The position numbers and the translations under genes were made by a program. This document shows, in pieces, positions 25,926 to 34,201 of a stretch of DNA of 63,096 nt. Position 1 is the first letter of the stretch; every line of letters starts with the position of its first letter. The stretch is taken from positions 1 to 63,096 of the forward strand of contig JAEYHZ010000032.1 in the NCBI GenBank assembly GCA_023409265.1, written 5' to 3'. The notes under the pieces are model-generated. The model was not told where the DNA came from. It ran no database searches and saw nothing but the letters and a program-made list of their open reading frames with translations. The DNA comes from Bacillota bacterium. Its GTDB lineage: Bacteria > Bacillota > Clostridia > Acetivibrionales > DSM-1351.

Positions 25926-25957
25926 GCACTATTTTGTATATATTAAACAAATAGTGC
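25926..25957. promoter_or_regulatory. Inverted repeat GCACTATTT / AAATAGTGC
   Basis: Perfect 9-bp arms at 25926-25934 and 25949-25957, separated by 14 bp. It overlaps the left half of the second 45-bp box. The first box copy keeps only part of this symmetry, so the dyad is specific to this promoter. Confidence 0.5.
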
Positions 25958-25977
25958 TTATATTAATACTAGTTTTT
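25933..25977 (+). promoter_or_regulatory. 45-bp conserved box, copy 2
   Basis: Matches 20596-20640 at 37 of 45 positions without gaps. A TATAAT (26040-26045) with only a poor -35 (TTTTTT at 26017) lies about 60 bp downstream, as expected for an activator-dependent promoter. It precedes the permease-permease-binding protein operon. Confidence 0.65.
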
Positions 25978-26137
25978 TGTTCATATTTATCCAGTAAAAC
26001 AAAACTGTTTAATCCATTTTTTCTGTTTGTAAATACATATATAATTAAGCTGCAGTAAACGCTACATAGAACAGCGATACAATATATGAATTGTTATCTG
26101 AAACCTATGCTTTACAGTTGATTATGGAGGTTACAAC

Positions 26138-27025
26138 ATGAAAGCAATTGGACAAAAAAAGACAAACAAGCTTGAAATATTTTTGTTTGTTTTGCCCTGC
26201 CTGATACTTGTGGGCGCTTTATTCTATACACCATTTTTAATGAGTATGTTTTATTCCCTGACAAAATGGAATGGTATTGCAAAAGAACCTGTTTTTATCG
26301 GGTTAAAAAACTTTGTAACCTTGTTTACTGGTGATCAGGGTTTTATTAACTCAGTTATATTCACATCAAAATATGCGTTTTTCTATATTTTGTTCAGCAA
26401 TGTAGTAGCACTGGCACTTGCGGTCATGCTTGTCAAAAAACTTATAACCGCCAATCTGTTGAGAGCCGTGTTTTTTGTACCATATATCATGAGTATGATC
26501 ATTGTTGGCTTTATATGGAGGTTTATATTCTCACAGGGATTTGCCTCGTTGTCTGAACTGACCGGCTGGGGAATATTTGAACTCAGCTGGCTGGGAGATC
26601 CCAAGCTGGCCTTCATATCCATTGTAGTAGTCGCAGTATGGCAGGCTCTGGGCTTCTATATGGTAATATACATTGCGGGCTTACAGGCGGTACCCGAAGA
26701 TGTACTTGAAGCTGCTGTTGTGGATGGTGCCAGCGCTCCAAGAAAATTCTTCAGTATAACCCTTCCGCTGCTTGGACCTTCCATAAGCACCTGTCTCTTT
26801 TTATCATTGACAAACTCCATCAAGGTTTTTGATATTATATTGGCCCTGACAGCCGGGGGACCCGGAGGATCAACCTACAGTGTTACCTATGACATATACC
26901 GTGAAGCATTTCAGAACAACAATTACGGCTATGGTGCTGCAAAATCCCTTGTACTCTTTATTATTGTTGTCGGACTTACAGTTATTATCATGAAGGGTTT
27001 CAGAAGCAAGGAGGTTGATCTTTAA
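26138..27025 (+). CDS. MalF-type sugar ABC permease (Cua-like locus)
   Basis: 295 residues, six predicted transmembrane segments; the first follows a short Lys-rich N-terminus. The EAA loop is VLEAAVVDGASAPRKFFSIT (about 188-207). It forms the membrane pore with the product of the next gene, whose ATG overlaps this stop codon by one base. No ATPase gene is in the operon, as usual for CUT1 importers of clostridia and bacilli that share an MsmX-type ATPase. GGAGG lies upstream of the ATG. Confidence 0.92.
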   Translation: MKAIGQKKTNKLEIFLFVLPCLILVGALFYTPFLMSMFYSLTKWNGIAKEPVFIGLKNFVTLFTGDQGFINSVIFTSKYAFFYILFSNVVALALAVMLVKKLITANLLRAVFFVPYIMSMIIVGFIWRFIFSQGFASLSELTGWGIFELSWLGDPKLAFISIVVVAVWQALGFYMVIYIAGLQAVPEDVLEAAVVDGASAPRKFFSITLPLLGPSISTCLFLSLTNSIKVFDIILALTAGGPGGSTYSVTYDIYREAFQNNNYGYGAAKSLVLFIIVVGLTVIIMKGFRSKEVDL

Positions 27026-27855
27026 TGAGAAAGAACACACTTGGATTGATTATTTTGGAAATACTGCTTCTGGCCTTTGGACTGATCTTTATGTACCCGA
27101 TTGTACTGATGGTAATAAACTCCATAAAACCCTTCAGAGAAGTAGTTATGGATGTTATAGCTTTTCCTACCAAGTTTGCCTATGAGAACTATACTTATGT
27201 TGTAAAATATATTAATTATCCCAGGTTATTTCTCAATAATTTTCTTATAACTTCTATAAGTATTGCAGGTATAGTTCTTTTTTCAGCAATGGCAGGCTAT
27301 ATGCTATCAAGGCATAAAAACAGATTTACAAAGTTTGCATACCTGTTCTGTATAGTCCCAATGCTTATCCCTTTTCAGACTATAATGATAACTCTTTTAA
27401 AGGTTGCAAAAACCCTTAATTTATCTGAGAGTATATTGGGGTTAAGCGTTCAGTACTGGGGTTTCGGAATTCCTATGGCCGTGTTTATTTATTCAGGATT
27501 TGTAAGCACAATCCCACGAGAAATTGATGAAAGTGCATATATTGATGGAGCGTCGACCCTACGGACCTTCTTCAATATTATATTCCCGTTACTTAAATCC
27601 ATATCTGCAACAGTTATAGCACTTGATGTAATGTGGATCTGGAACGACTTCCTGTTACCTTTACTTATGGTTAATGGATCACAAAAAACCAAGACACTGA
27701 CTCTTGCGGCTTATACCTTTGTAGGGCAATACAACACTCAATGGCATTACACCATGACAGCGATGGTACTTGCAGTCTTCCCGTCCATACTGTTCTTTAT
27801 ATTCATGCAGAAGTACATCATTAAAGGTGTTGTCAGCGGTGCAGTCAAAGGCTAG
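27025..27855 (+). CDS. MalG-type sugar ABC permease (Cua-like locus)
   Basis: 276 residues, six predicted membrane segments. The EAA loop is EIDESAYIDGASTLRTFFNI near residue 170, and the C-terminal ending KYIIKGVVSGAVKG is typical of MalG-like proteins. It is translationally coupled to the preceding permease (TAATG). The binding-protein gene follows after 49 bp with its own strong ribosome site. Confidence 0.92.
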   Translation: MRKNTLGLIILEILLLAFGLIFMYPIVLMVINSIKPFREVVMDVIAFPTKFAYENYTYVVKYINYPRLFLNNFLITSISIAGIVLFSAMAGYMLSRHKNRFTKFAYLFCIVPMLIPFQTIMITLLKVAKTLNLSESILGLSVQYWGFGIPMAVFIYSGFVSTIPREIDESAYIDGASTLRTFFNIIFPLLKSISATVIALDVMWIWNDFLLPLLMVNGSQKTKTLTLAAYTFVGQYNTQWHYTMTAMVLAVFPSILFFIFMQKYIIKGVVSGAVKG

Positions 27856-27904
27856 AACCTGTTTTCAGGTCTAAAATAAATATATTTTAAAGGAGAGAAG
27901 AGTA

Positions 27905-29221
27905 ATGAAAAAGCGCATTTTATGTTTAACAATGTCTCTTTTAATGACAGCCAGCATTTTCGCCGGCTGCGGAAAAACTGGAGAGCAGGCTGCAGAAACA
28001 ACTTCAGGGTCAACATCAACAGCAGTTCAATCCTCACCTCAGGGTAACACAACTGGACCGGTTTCAATCAATTTGTTTGTAAACAGCCCTGAGTATGCCG
28101 AAGCTATGAATGCTTACATCGCGGAATACAAAAAGGTTAAGCCTAATGTAACAATAAATCTTGAGACTATTCAGGCTGACTATCCGACAATGCTTAAGGC
28201 CAAGATCAACTCCGGCGATATGCCCGATGTATTTGCCTCAACAGCAGGCGGTGAAATAAAAGCCTATGCAGAATACTCTGCTGACCTGACCGATCAGCCT
28301 CTTGCAAAAGCAATGACCGATGAAGTTCGTACCAACATGTCCTACAACGGTAAGGTATATGGCTTCCCAATCAAAGCTAACACCTTCGGTATGATATATA
28401 ACAAGGAAATATTCGAAAAGAATGGAATAACTGTACCTAAGACTTTAACCGAATTGACGGCTGCATGCGAAAAACTGAAAGCTGCCGGTGTTCAGCCTTT
28501 TACAACAGGCTATAAGGAATGGTGGGTTTTCAAACATGCCTTTATGCACTTCTTTGATGCAGCACAGCCAAACGATGTTGGAGGACTGGTTAACAAGTTC
28601 ATTGCCGGTGAAGCTAAATTCAAAGACTATCCTACTATTAATGATAATTTCTTCAAATTCATTGATTTAACAGTAAAGTATGGGGATGCCAAACCGCTTG
28701 AAACTGATCTAAGTGCCGAAATAGCGGCATTTGCTACAGGTAAGGCTGCTATGGTTGTTGGTCAGGGCCCCTGGGTAGAAGCAGACATAGTAAAAATCAA
28801 TCCTGATATAAAGATAGGCTTTACCGGATATCCCACATCAGAAGATCCAAAGGATGCCTTCCTTACAGCGGGAGCTGACCAGGCAACAAGAATCTACAAG
28901 GATTCCAAGGTGCTCAAGGATGTACTTGACCTCTATAACTGGCTTTATACATCAGACTACGGCAAGAAGTGGTTCTCCGATGTAGCAAAGGTAATTCCCC
29001 CCATCAAGGATGCACCAATGCCTAACATGCAGATTACCAATGAATTGCAGACTTATCTCTCGGCAAACAAGGCTGGAGACCTTTATGTTAACTACTCATT
29101 GGACAGCTTCCACCAGAAATTCGGTGAAATTATGCAGGGTTATATAGCCAAGACCTATACCAAGGATAAGGCAATTAAAGAAATTGAAACCGTGTGGCCA
29201 CAGCTTGGAGCTGCAAAATAA
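27905..29221 (+). CDS. Sugar-binding lipoprotein (CuaA-like, transport-associated)
   Basis: 438 residues: lipoprotein signal (lipobox IFAGC, Cys22), short Ser/Thr-rich linker and a CUT1-family solute-binding domain. It is closely similar over its whole length to the binding protein at 20826, differing mostly in the linker, so the two arose by duplication. Being the last gene of the permease operon it is the probable import receptor, whereas its paralogue is next to the kinase. In the published Cua system a cellobiose phosphorylase gene follows the transporter; here no such gene follows, only an SH3b protein. Confidence 0.88.
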   Translation: MKKRILCLTMSLLMTASIFAGCGKTGEQAAETTSGSTSTAVQSSPQGNTTGPVSINLFVNSPEYAEAMNAYIAEYKKVKPNVTINLETIQADYPTMLKAKINSGDMPDVFASTAGGEIKAYAEYSADLTDQPLAKAMTDEVRTNMSYNGKVYGFPIKANTFGMIYNKEIFEKNGITVPKTLTELTAACEKLKAAGVQPFTTGYKEWWVFKHAFMHFFDAAQPNDVGGLVNKFIAGEAKFKDYPTINDNFFKFIDLTVKYGDAKPLETDLSAEIAAFATGKAAMVVGQGPWVEADIVKINPDIKIGFTGYPTSEDPKDAFLTAGADQATRIYKDSKVLKDVLDLYNWLYTSDYGKKWFSDVAKVIPPIKDAPMPNMQITNELQTYLSANKAGDLYVNYSLDSFHQKFGEIMQGYIAKTYTKDKAIKEIETVWPQLGAAK

Positions 29222-29237
29222 TAAAAAAATAGACTAA

Positions 29238-29287
29238 ACAAAAGGGGTAATTGTGTAGTTCGCAAACTATACAGTTGCTCCTTTTGT
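29238..29287 (+). terminator. Terminator of the permease/binding-protein operon
   Basis: ACAAAAGG (29238-29245) pairs with CCTTTTGT (29280-29287), with an inner stem TGTGTAGTTC / AACTATACA. The T content is moderate after the stem. It is followed by about 190 bp without an ORF before the SH3b gene. Confidence 0.65.
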
Positions 29288-29483
29288 GTTAGTTTATAAC
29301 TTTATATTGCGGATTTTTTCCCTTCCGGTAAAATCCTATCTATTAACTCATTACACCCGTTATTTAGGCAGATTTTGCGCCAATGCAGGAACAGCAAATC
29401 ATAAACAGGCTTCCCAGGCAATATTTTCAAATTACAGAATAAATGGTAGAATTAGGTAAAAAGTATATTAGGAGTAGGCTTAT

Positions 29484-31160
29484 ATGAAAAGATTATCATT
29501 TTTACTTGCTCTGGTTCTTTGCATAACTATTGTCTGTTTTTGCATTGATATTGGTGATGTTAGTGCCGGGACTGCAGTGACACCACTGAAGAATATTAAA
29601 GTTACAGCTGATGAGGTTAATATACGGCAGGATAAATCCGCCACCAGCCAAATAATTTCCGAAGCTTACAAGAATGATGTCTACCAACTGCTGGTCGAAG
29701 AAAAAGACGCTCAGGGGAGAACATGGTACAAAGTTGAGGCTGATTTTGGAAATATAACCGGCTGGCTCGCAGGTTGGTTATGTAAGAAGACAAATGAACA
29801 GGTAAATTCTGTTGTAAAAAGCAAACCCGGTGAATTGTTAAAGAGCTGTTCCAATAAGGACCTGTATATCAAACTGCTGCTGCTGGAGGATTACTCGTTA
29901 AAGAACCTGATAAAAATTTTTGGTAAAAGCTACAGCATAAAGCCTGTCTATGCCTACAAAAAATATGAATATAAAAGCGGACTTTATTTTGAGGTAAATG
30001 AAGAGGATCAGGTGGTAACAGTGGGGGTTGGCAGCAGAAGCGCCAATGTAGACAGCATAAAGAAGCTCACCTGCAATATATTCAATAAGAATAAGGGTGA
30101 TGAAAAGCTTATACTTGACGGCAGTAATCTCATAGTAGTGGATGCTTTATCCAAAAAGGTATTAAGAGAATACTCAACGGGGTATCAGGATATAGAAACT
30201 ATTCTGACAGGAAATTTCCTTGGGGATGGAGCAGCCGAGTTGTATTTATGCGATTCCGAAGATTATGACGGCAGTGGTCTGACAAAAAAGGCTATATACA
30301 AAGTGGTAAATGATGATTTTGTAATGGCCTGTGATGAAAATTCCTTTAATGAGTACAAAGATGGAATCAGGGCGGCAATATACAATAATATGCTGAGCCT
30401 GAATGTTAATATTGGCAGTTATTCCTACAGTCAGACGTCTGTAATCCCTGATAAAGTGTTTTACAACACAGAGGCTGAAACAGACAAAAATAAACTGCTG
30501 TCAATAGTTTCTGCATGGACGGTGCTTCCAGAAAACGGAAAATGGTATATTCAAGTCAGGTACTCGGTTAATATTGTTATTCTGACTTACTATTGGGGTC
30601 CTCCTGATGAAAATATGGAGGATAATTCTACAATGTATAATGATCTTGCAAGAGTTGATCTATTGCTGGATCTCGGCGGCAAAGAGCCTGTTGTTAGTAG
30701 AGCTGAAACCAAATTAAAATACGATCATGATAAACTTCTGACATTAAAAACCCTGGAGTTCCAAGATGCTGCTTTAAAAAATGGACCCGCACTGGGGATG
30801 ACGATGGAGGAGGCATATTCATCACTGGGCGGAAAGCTTAAAGAGGATGAATATACTGAAAATATGATATATAAAGGTATAGAACTGTTTGAGTACTGTG
30901 GCAGCATAGTGGATATTTACACTAAATCCCCCGATTATATGACTTCACGCGGCGTCAAAGTAGGTGACAGCATAAAAGTGGTTGAGGATATGTATGGTAA
31001 ACCTGATATAGGATTTTCAGGTGATGATAAAGTTGAGTACAAGTTTTGTTATACAAATCCCAAAAATAAAGTGGAGATAACTTTTTACCGGACAATGAAG
31101 ATTTATTACCAGGACGGCCTGGTTAGTGCTATTCAGTTTCATCAGGTTATACTTGATTAA
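29484..31160 (+). CDS. Exported SH3b-domain protein of unknown function
   Basis: 558 residues. A signal peptide (about 1-30, hydrophobic core LSFLLALVLCITIVCFCI) is followed by a bacterial SH3 domain (about 37-105; VTADEVNIRQDKSATSQII and GNITGWLAGWLC), which usually binds peptidoglycan. The remaining ~450 residues show beta-rich sequence with two short similar segments near the C-terminus (GPALGMTMEEAYSSLGG and GVKVGDSIKVVEDMYGKP), a pattern seen in exported clostridial proteins. No enzyme motif was recognised. AGGAG precedes the ATG. It is monocistronic with a strong terminator at 31212. Confidence 0.75.
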   Translation: MKRLSFLLALVLCITIVCFCIDIGDVSAGTAVTPLKNIKVTADEVNIRQDKSATSQIISEAYKNDVYQLLVEEKDAQGRTWYKVEADFGNITGWLAGWLCKKTNEQVNSVVKSKPGELLKSCSNKDLYIKLLLLEDYSLKNLIKIFGKSYSIKPVYAYKKYEYKSGLYFEVNEEDQVVTVGVGSRSANVDSIKKLTCNIFNKNKGDEKLILDGSNLIVVDALSKKVLREYSTGYQDIETILTGNFLGDGAAELYLCDSEDYDGSGLTKKAIYKVVNDDFVMACDENSFNEYKDGIRAAIYNNMLSLNVNIGSYSYSQTSVIPDKVFYNTEAETDKNKLLSIVSAWTVLPENGKWYIQVRYSVNIVILTYYWGPPDENMEDNSTMYNDLARVDLLLDLGGKEPVVSRAETKLKYDHDKLLTLKTLEFQDAALKNGPALGMTMEEAYSSLGGKLKEDEYTENMIYKGIELFEYCGSIVDIYTKSPDYMTSRGVKVGDSIKVVEDMYGKPDIGFSGDDKVEYKFCYTNPKNKVEITFYRTMKIYYQDGLVSAIQFHQVILD

Positions 31161-31211
31161 ATATATCCTAAAGTAAATAAGTTAGTAATTTAAAATATGT
31201 TTTTAAATAGC

Positions 31212-31239
31212 AGAGCCCCGCTTTATTGAGCGGGGCTCT
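31212..31239. terminator. Bidirectional stem-loop between convergent genes
   Basis: AGAGCCCCGCT (31212-31222) and AGCGGGGCTCT (31229-31239) are perfect 11-bp arms with a 6-nt loop. It lies between the rightward SH3b gene and the leftward 51-residue gene and can serve both. U-runs are short on both sides. Confidence 0.8.
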
Positions 31240-31268
31240 GGTTGTAAAATTCGTGCGTCTTCTGCGTT

Positions 31269-31424
31269 TTAGTCAATCAGTCCGGCTTTTTTATTACCTG
31301 TCTTAGCCTTTCCCTGTATCTCGGGAACAGGTCTTACGTCATTCTTCTGAAAGTGCTGGGAATGATTGCTCTCTGTTCCATGTGGTTCTGAAGGGTCGGG
31401 TCTTCTCATACCTTTTTTAGCCAT
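31269..31424 (-). CDS. Small conserved hydrophilic protein, 51 residues
   Basis: The frame starts ATG, reads MAKKGMRRPDPSEPHGTESN and continues with a basic, proline-containing tail ending in KKAGLID before TAA. It is Lys/Arg/Pro-rich with no hydrophobic segment and looks like a small spore-associated or nucleic-acid-binding protein. I recall similar short proteins in clostridia but cannot name the family. The nearest purine-rich site (GGAAAGG) is 14 bp upstream, which is long. A long inverted repeat (31438-31499) lies in its leader. Codon pattern and composition support it being real. Confidence 0.6.
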   Translation of the reverse strand: MAKKGMRRPDPSEPHGTESNHSQHFQKNDVRPVPEIQGKAKTGNKKAGLID

Positions 31425-31437
31425 TTTAAGTACCGTA

Positions 31438-31499
31438 GCCTTTCCGGCTCACACATAGTAAATTGATTCATACACGCACTTATCGTGAGCCGGATAAGG
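31438..31499. repeat. Long inverted repeat in the leader of the 51-residue gene
   Basis: GCCTTTCCGGCTCAC (31438-31452) pairs with GTGAGCCGGATAAGGC (31484-31499) with one bulged base; the inner 9 bp are perfect. The 30-nt loop is A/T-rich. It could be a terminator-like structure, a leader RNA element or a repeat. Confidence 0.65.
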
Positions 31500-31586
31500 C
31501 GTGTTCTATATAACAATAAATACTTGTGACATTATTTTTTCAAATTAGATGAAATTATATTCTATAAATATTCCGAAAAATATTTG

Positions 31587-31617
31587 TTGACCTTATCAAT
31601 ATGTGAAGGTGTACTAT
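31587..31617 (+). promoter_or_regulatory. MerR-type promoter with 19-bp spacer
   Basis: -35 TTGACC (31587-31592), spacer of exactly 19 bp, -10 TACTAT (31612-31617). The spacer carries an imperfect dyad ACCTTATCA / TGTGAAGGT (7 of 9). Over-long spacers with a central dyad are the hallmark of MerR-family promoters, so the downstream regulator probably controls itself here. Confidence 0.75.
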
Positions 31618-31658
31618 ATACATGAACCGGTTCAAAAATATCCAGAAGGAGTAAATTA

Positions 31659-32453
31659 ATGTTTACCATAGGCGAGTTTTCAAAATTGAGTCATGTTTCT
31701 TCAAGAATGCTAAGACACTATGATGCCATAGGTCTGCTGCGGCCAGCACATACGGGAGCTGAAAACGGCTACCGCTATTATGACCCGGCTCAGCTGGCCA
31801 CACTGCTTCAGATTGAAACCTTAAAGAGCTATGGTTTCACACTGGCACAAATCCCTGAACTGCTGGTGCTGTCCACGACCGAGCTGGCGCAGCGCATACA
31901 TGCTCAAAGGTTGAAAGCATACGAGGAGCTTCACGCTCTGAGGAAGACACTACGCCGGATGGAGGACGAAATTATTAAAATGGAGGGTAAGAGCATGGTT
32001 CAGGACAAATATAAAGTTATAGTGATGAATACTCCGGCACAGAAGGTGTTTGGAATCAGGAGAAAGATCAGTGTAGCTGAAATTCATGACTTATTTCAGG
32101 AATTGCTTGAAGAGACAGGGAAGAGGGGGCTGGTAAGGGCAGGTGCAACCCAACTGCTTTATCTTGGGGAAGAGTTTTCATACGAAAATATGGACGTGGA
32201 GGCCCAAGTTCAGGTATCGGGTGAGCATCCCGAGGTTAGGGAAATCCCGGCACAGCTTTGTGCCGCCACAACTCATATAGGTCCATATGAATCGGTTAAT
32301 AATGCATATGATGCAATATGTGAATGGTTGGCCCAAAATCCTGAGTATAAGGTTTGCGGACCGGCAATTGAACGATATATCAAGGATGAGAACTCGGTTT
32401 CAGATTCGGATGAGCTGGAAACCGGCATACTTTTCCCGGTAGTCAGGCAATAA
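31659..32453 (+). CDS. MerR-family regulator with GyrI-like effector domain
   Basis: 264 residues: MerR winged helix (1-70; FTIGEFSKLSHVSSRMLRHY and NGYRYYDPAQL), a dimerisation helix (about 75-112) and a C-terminal GyrI/AraC effector-binding-like domain (about 120-262) as in BmrR-type multidrug sensors. The final segment ETGILFPV is typical of that domain. AGAAGGAG lies 7 bp before the ATG and a 19-bp-spacer promoter is upstream. No efflux or target gene is adjacent on the same strand, so autoregulation is the only control visible here. Confidence 0.92.
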   Translation: MFTIGEFSKLSHVSSRMLRHYDAIGLLRPAHTGAENGYRYYDPAQLATLLQIETLKSYGFTLAQIPELLVLSTTELAQRIHAQRLKAYEELHALRKTLRRMEDEIIKMEGKSMVQDKYKVIVMNTPAQKVFGIRRKISVAEIHDLFQELLEETGKRGLVRAGATQLLYLGEEFSYENMDVEAQVQVSGEHPEVREIPAQLCAATTHIGPYESVNNAYDAICEWLAQNPEYKVCGPAIERYIKDENSVSDSDELETGILFPVVRQ

Positions 32454-32484
32454 GAGTTCTTTTACAAAATGGATACAGAAATAT

Positions 32485-32524
32485 TGTAAAAGCTCCGGTA
32501 GAGAAATTCACCGGAGCTTTTACA
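32485..32524 (+). terminator. Terminator after the MerR gene
   Basis: TGTAAAAGCTCCGGT (32485-32499) and ACCGGAGCTTTTACA (32510-32524) form a perfect 15-bp stem with a 10-nt loop. Confidence 0.85.
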
Positions 32525-32625
32525 GCAAATAAAACCGTTGGTAACCATGTCAAAAACATATATACAAAGCTGGAAGCGAGTAATAAGGTGTCCCATATTA
32601 TCAATTAAGAAGAATAGTAAGTATT

Positions 32626-33318
32626 TCACGCATAAATTCTGTCTTCATACTCTTTTAGTGTAAGCGAGATATTAAGATTTCCGTTGCGGCATCTTAGCTC
32701 ATCTATGAATTGTTTCTGCTCTGTTGCTGATTTTAGGCTTATTGTATAGACAACTTCAAATATTGTTCCAAAATCGGCTGTTCTTACACGCTTCAGGCTC
32801 CAAGAGGTTGTATATCTTTCAAGGATATCGTCAAACAATCCCTGAAAGTTCAGATCTTCGGGTACGGTTATTTTTAATTGCATACAGGCGGTTTTAGGTT
32901 TTGCGAAATTCATGTTGTGGAGCAGTGTCATTACAATGCAAAGTACTATAACAAAGATAAGTCCATAGGCCAGATAGCCCATTCCACAAGCCAGCCCCAC
33001 AGCCAGAGTAAAGAACACATAAGCTATGTCCTTTGGATCTCCGGGAGCGCTTCGGAAGCGGATAAGACTGAAGGCTCCGGCAACACTGAAGGCTCTGGCA
33101 ACGTTGTTTCCAATAAGCATTATTATAATGGATATGATAGCAGGCAGCATGATTAATGTGATAGTAAAGCCTGTTGAATAACCTTCCTCCTTATGCGTCC
33201 TTATATACGCAAGGCTTATAACCAGACCGAGTATCAGTGCCGCACCGAGTGCCGAGAGCATTCCAGGCAGGGTGAGGGAGCTACCTGAAGCTGAGGATGC
33301 AAAAATAGATTCCAACAT
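32626..33318 (-). CDS. DUF4956 membrane protein
   Basis: 230 residues: four hydrophobic segments in the N-terminal ~130 residues (LPGMLSALGAALILGLVISL; ITLIMLPAIISIIIMLIG; DIAYVFFTLAVGLACGMGYL; LIFVIVLCIVMTLLHNMNF) and a soluble C-terminal domain (about 150-230). The conserved FSLIRFRSAPGDPKDIAYVF loop identifies DUF4956. Such genes are regularly found beside VTC-domain genes, as here (32 bp away), suggesting a membrane partner of the polyphosphate-polymerase-like protein. AAAGGAGAG precedes the ATG. Confidence 0.88.
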   Translation of the reverse strand: MLESIFASSASGSSLTLPGMLSALGAALILGLVISLAYIRTHKEEGYSTGFTITLIMLPAIISIIIMLIGNNVARAFSVAGAFSLIRFRSAPGDPKDIAYVFFTLAVGLACGMGYLAYGLIFVIVLCIVMTLLHNMNFAKPKTACMQLKITVPEDLNFQGLFDDILERYTTSWSLKRVRTADFGTIFEVVYTISLKSATEQKQFIDELRCRNGNLNISLTLKEYEDRIYA

Positions 33319-33350
33319 AAAGTGTATCTCTCCTTTAAATTACATTTATT

Positions 33351-34139
33351 TTAATAATTGGGGCAAAGCCTTTCAGTCTGGGGAATCACTTCGGAGTCAA
33401 AGTTAAAATTCAAACCTTTTGCCCTGTTTTTTTCACAGTAGTTTTTAAACTCAGACCCGTACTTTGAAAAACTGGTTTTATAGATTTTTAAATCGGACAG
33501 CTGTTCAGCCAGCCAAAGAGGAGCAGAACGGGATATCTTTACTTCCATTAGGTATTGACCATGTTCCAGAAGTTGTTCCCCAAAGCTGCCTTTTTCAAGA
33601 TACAGATCATTTCTTCTGGTGGTTATACTGCTGTCAAAAGTAATTCTGAACTCCTTGTCGCTTTTTCCGAAAAAGGCCATTCTTTTGTAGCTGATATAGG
33701 CTGCTGGAAAAACTTCATTTCTGCTTAGGAAATAGTCCAGCTCATTAATAATCTGCCGGCTCATATAGCTTTGAGCGGCCGGGCGCTTACCCCACTCAAT
33801 GAATTCGTATGCCTCCTGCAAGGTCATTGATGCTCTTCTTTTGTGAACTATACCTGCAGTTTTCTTTTTCAGCTCCAGATATACCTTTGAATTCATGGAG
33901 GTTGGAGTGGTATAGCTTCTTAAGCGCAGTTTTTCCTTGTGGCAGGGTTTTGAGAGAGATGTTCTGATTATTTTATTGTCAAAGGTATCATAGTAAATAT
34001 TATATATGCTGTAGTTATTTCCGTTTTTGCAGTATTCATCAGGATTCATATATTGAAGCAATCCTGGCTGCAGCTGTTGGAACTGCTCCTTGGATAATAT
34101 GAACTTCATTTCAAAACGCTTGAATGTGGTAATAGCCAT
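33351..34139 (-). CDS. VTC/CYTH-fold polyphosphate polymerase-domain protein
   Basis: 262 residues of a single triphosphate-tunnel (VTC) domain. Visible tunnel motifs are FKRFEMKFIL near the start, KLRLRSY (about 91-97), VYLELKKK and the following KRR (about 108-122), and YLMEVKIS (about 205), all giving the basic and acidic residues that line the tunnel. In yeast Vtc4 this domain makes polyphosphate from ATP. The bacterial stand-alone forms, linked to DUF4956 and Cthe_2159-type proteins, are much less studied. GGAGGG lies before the ATG. It is the middle gene of a three-gene leftward operon. Confidence 0.88.
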   Translation of the reverse strand: MAITTFKRFEMKFILSKEQFQQLQPGLLQYMNPDEYCKNGNNYSIYNIYYDTFDNKIIRTSLSKPCHKEKLRLRSYTTPTSMNSKVYLELKKKTAGIVHKRRASMTLQEAYEFIEWGKRPAAQSYMSRQIINELDYFLSRNEVFPAAYISYKRMAFFGKSDKEFRITFDSSITTRRNDLYLEKGSFGEQLLEHGQYLMEVKISRSAPLWLAEQLSDLKIYKTSFSKYGSEFKNYCEKNRAKGLNFNFDSEVIPQTERLCPNY

Positions 34140-34201
34140 TGAAAGCCCTCCTGTAATATTAATACTTTCATAATTACTTATATTTTCTGTTGTTGCATTT
34201 T

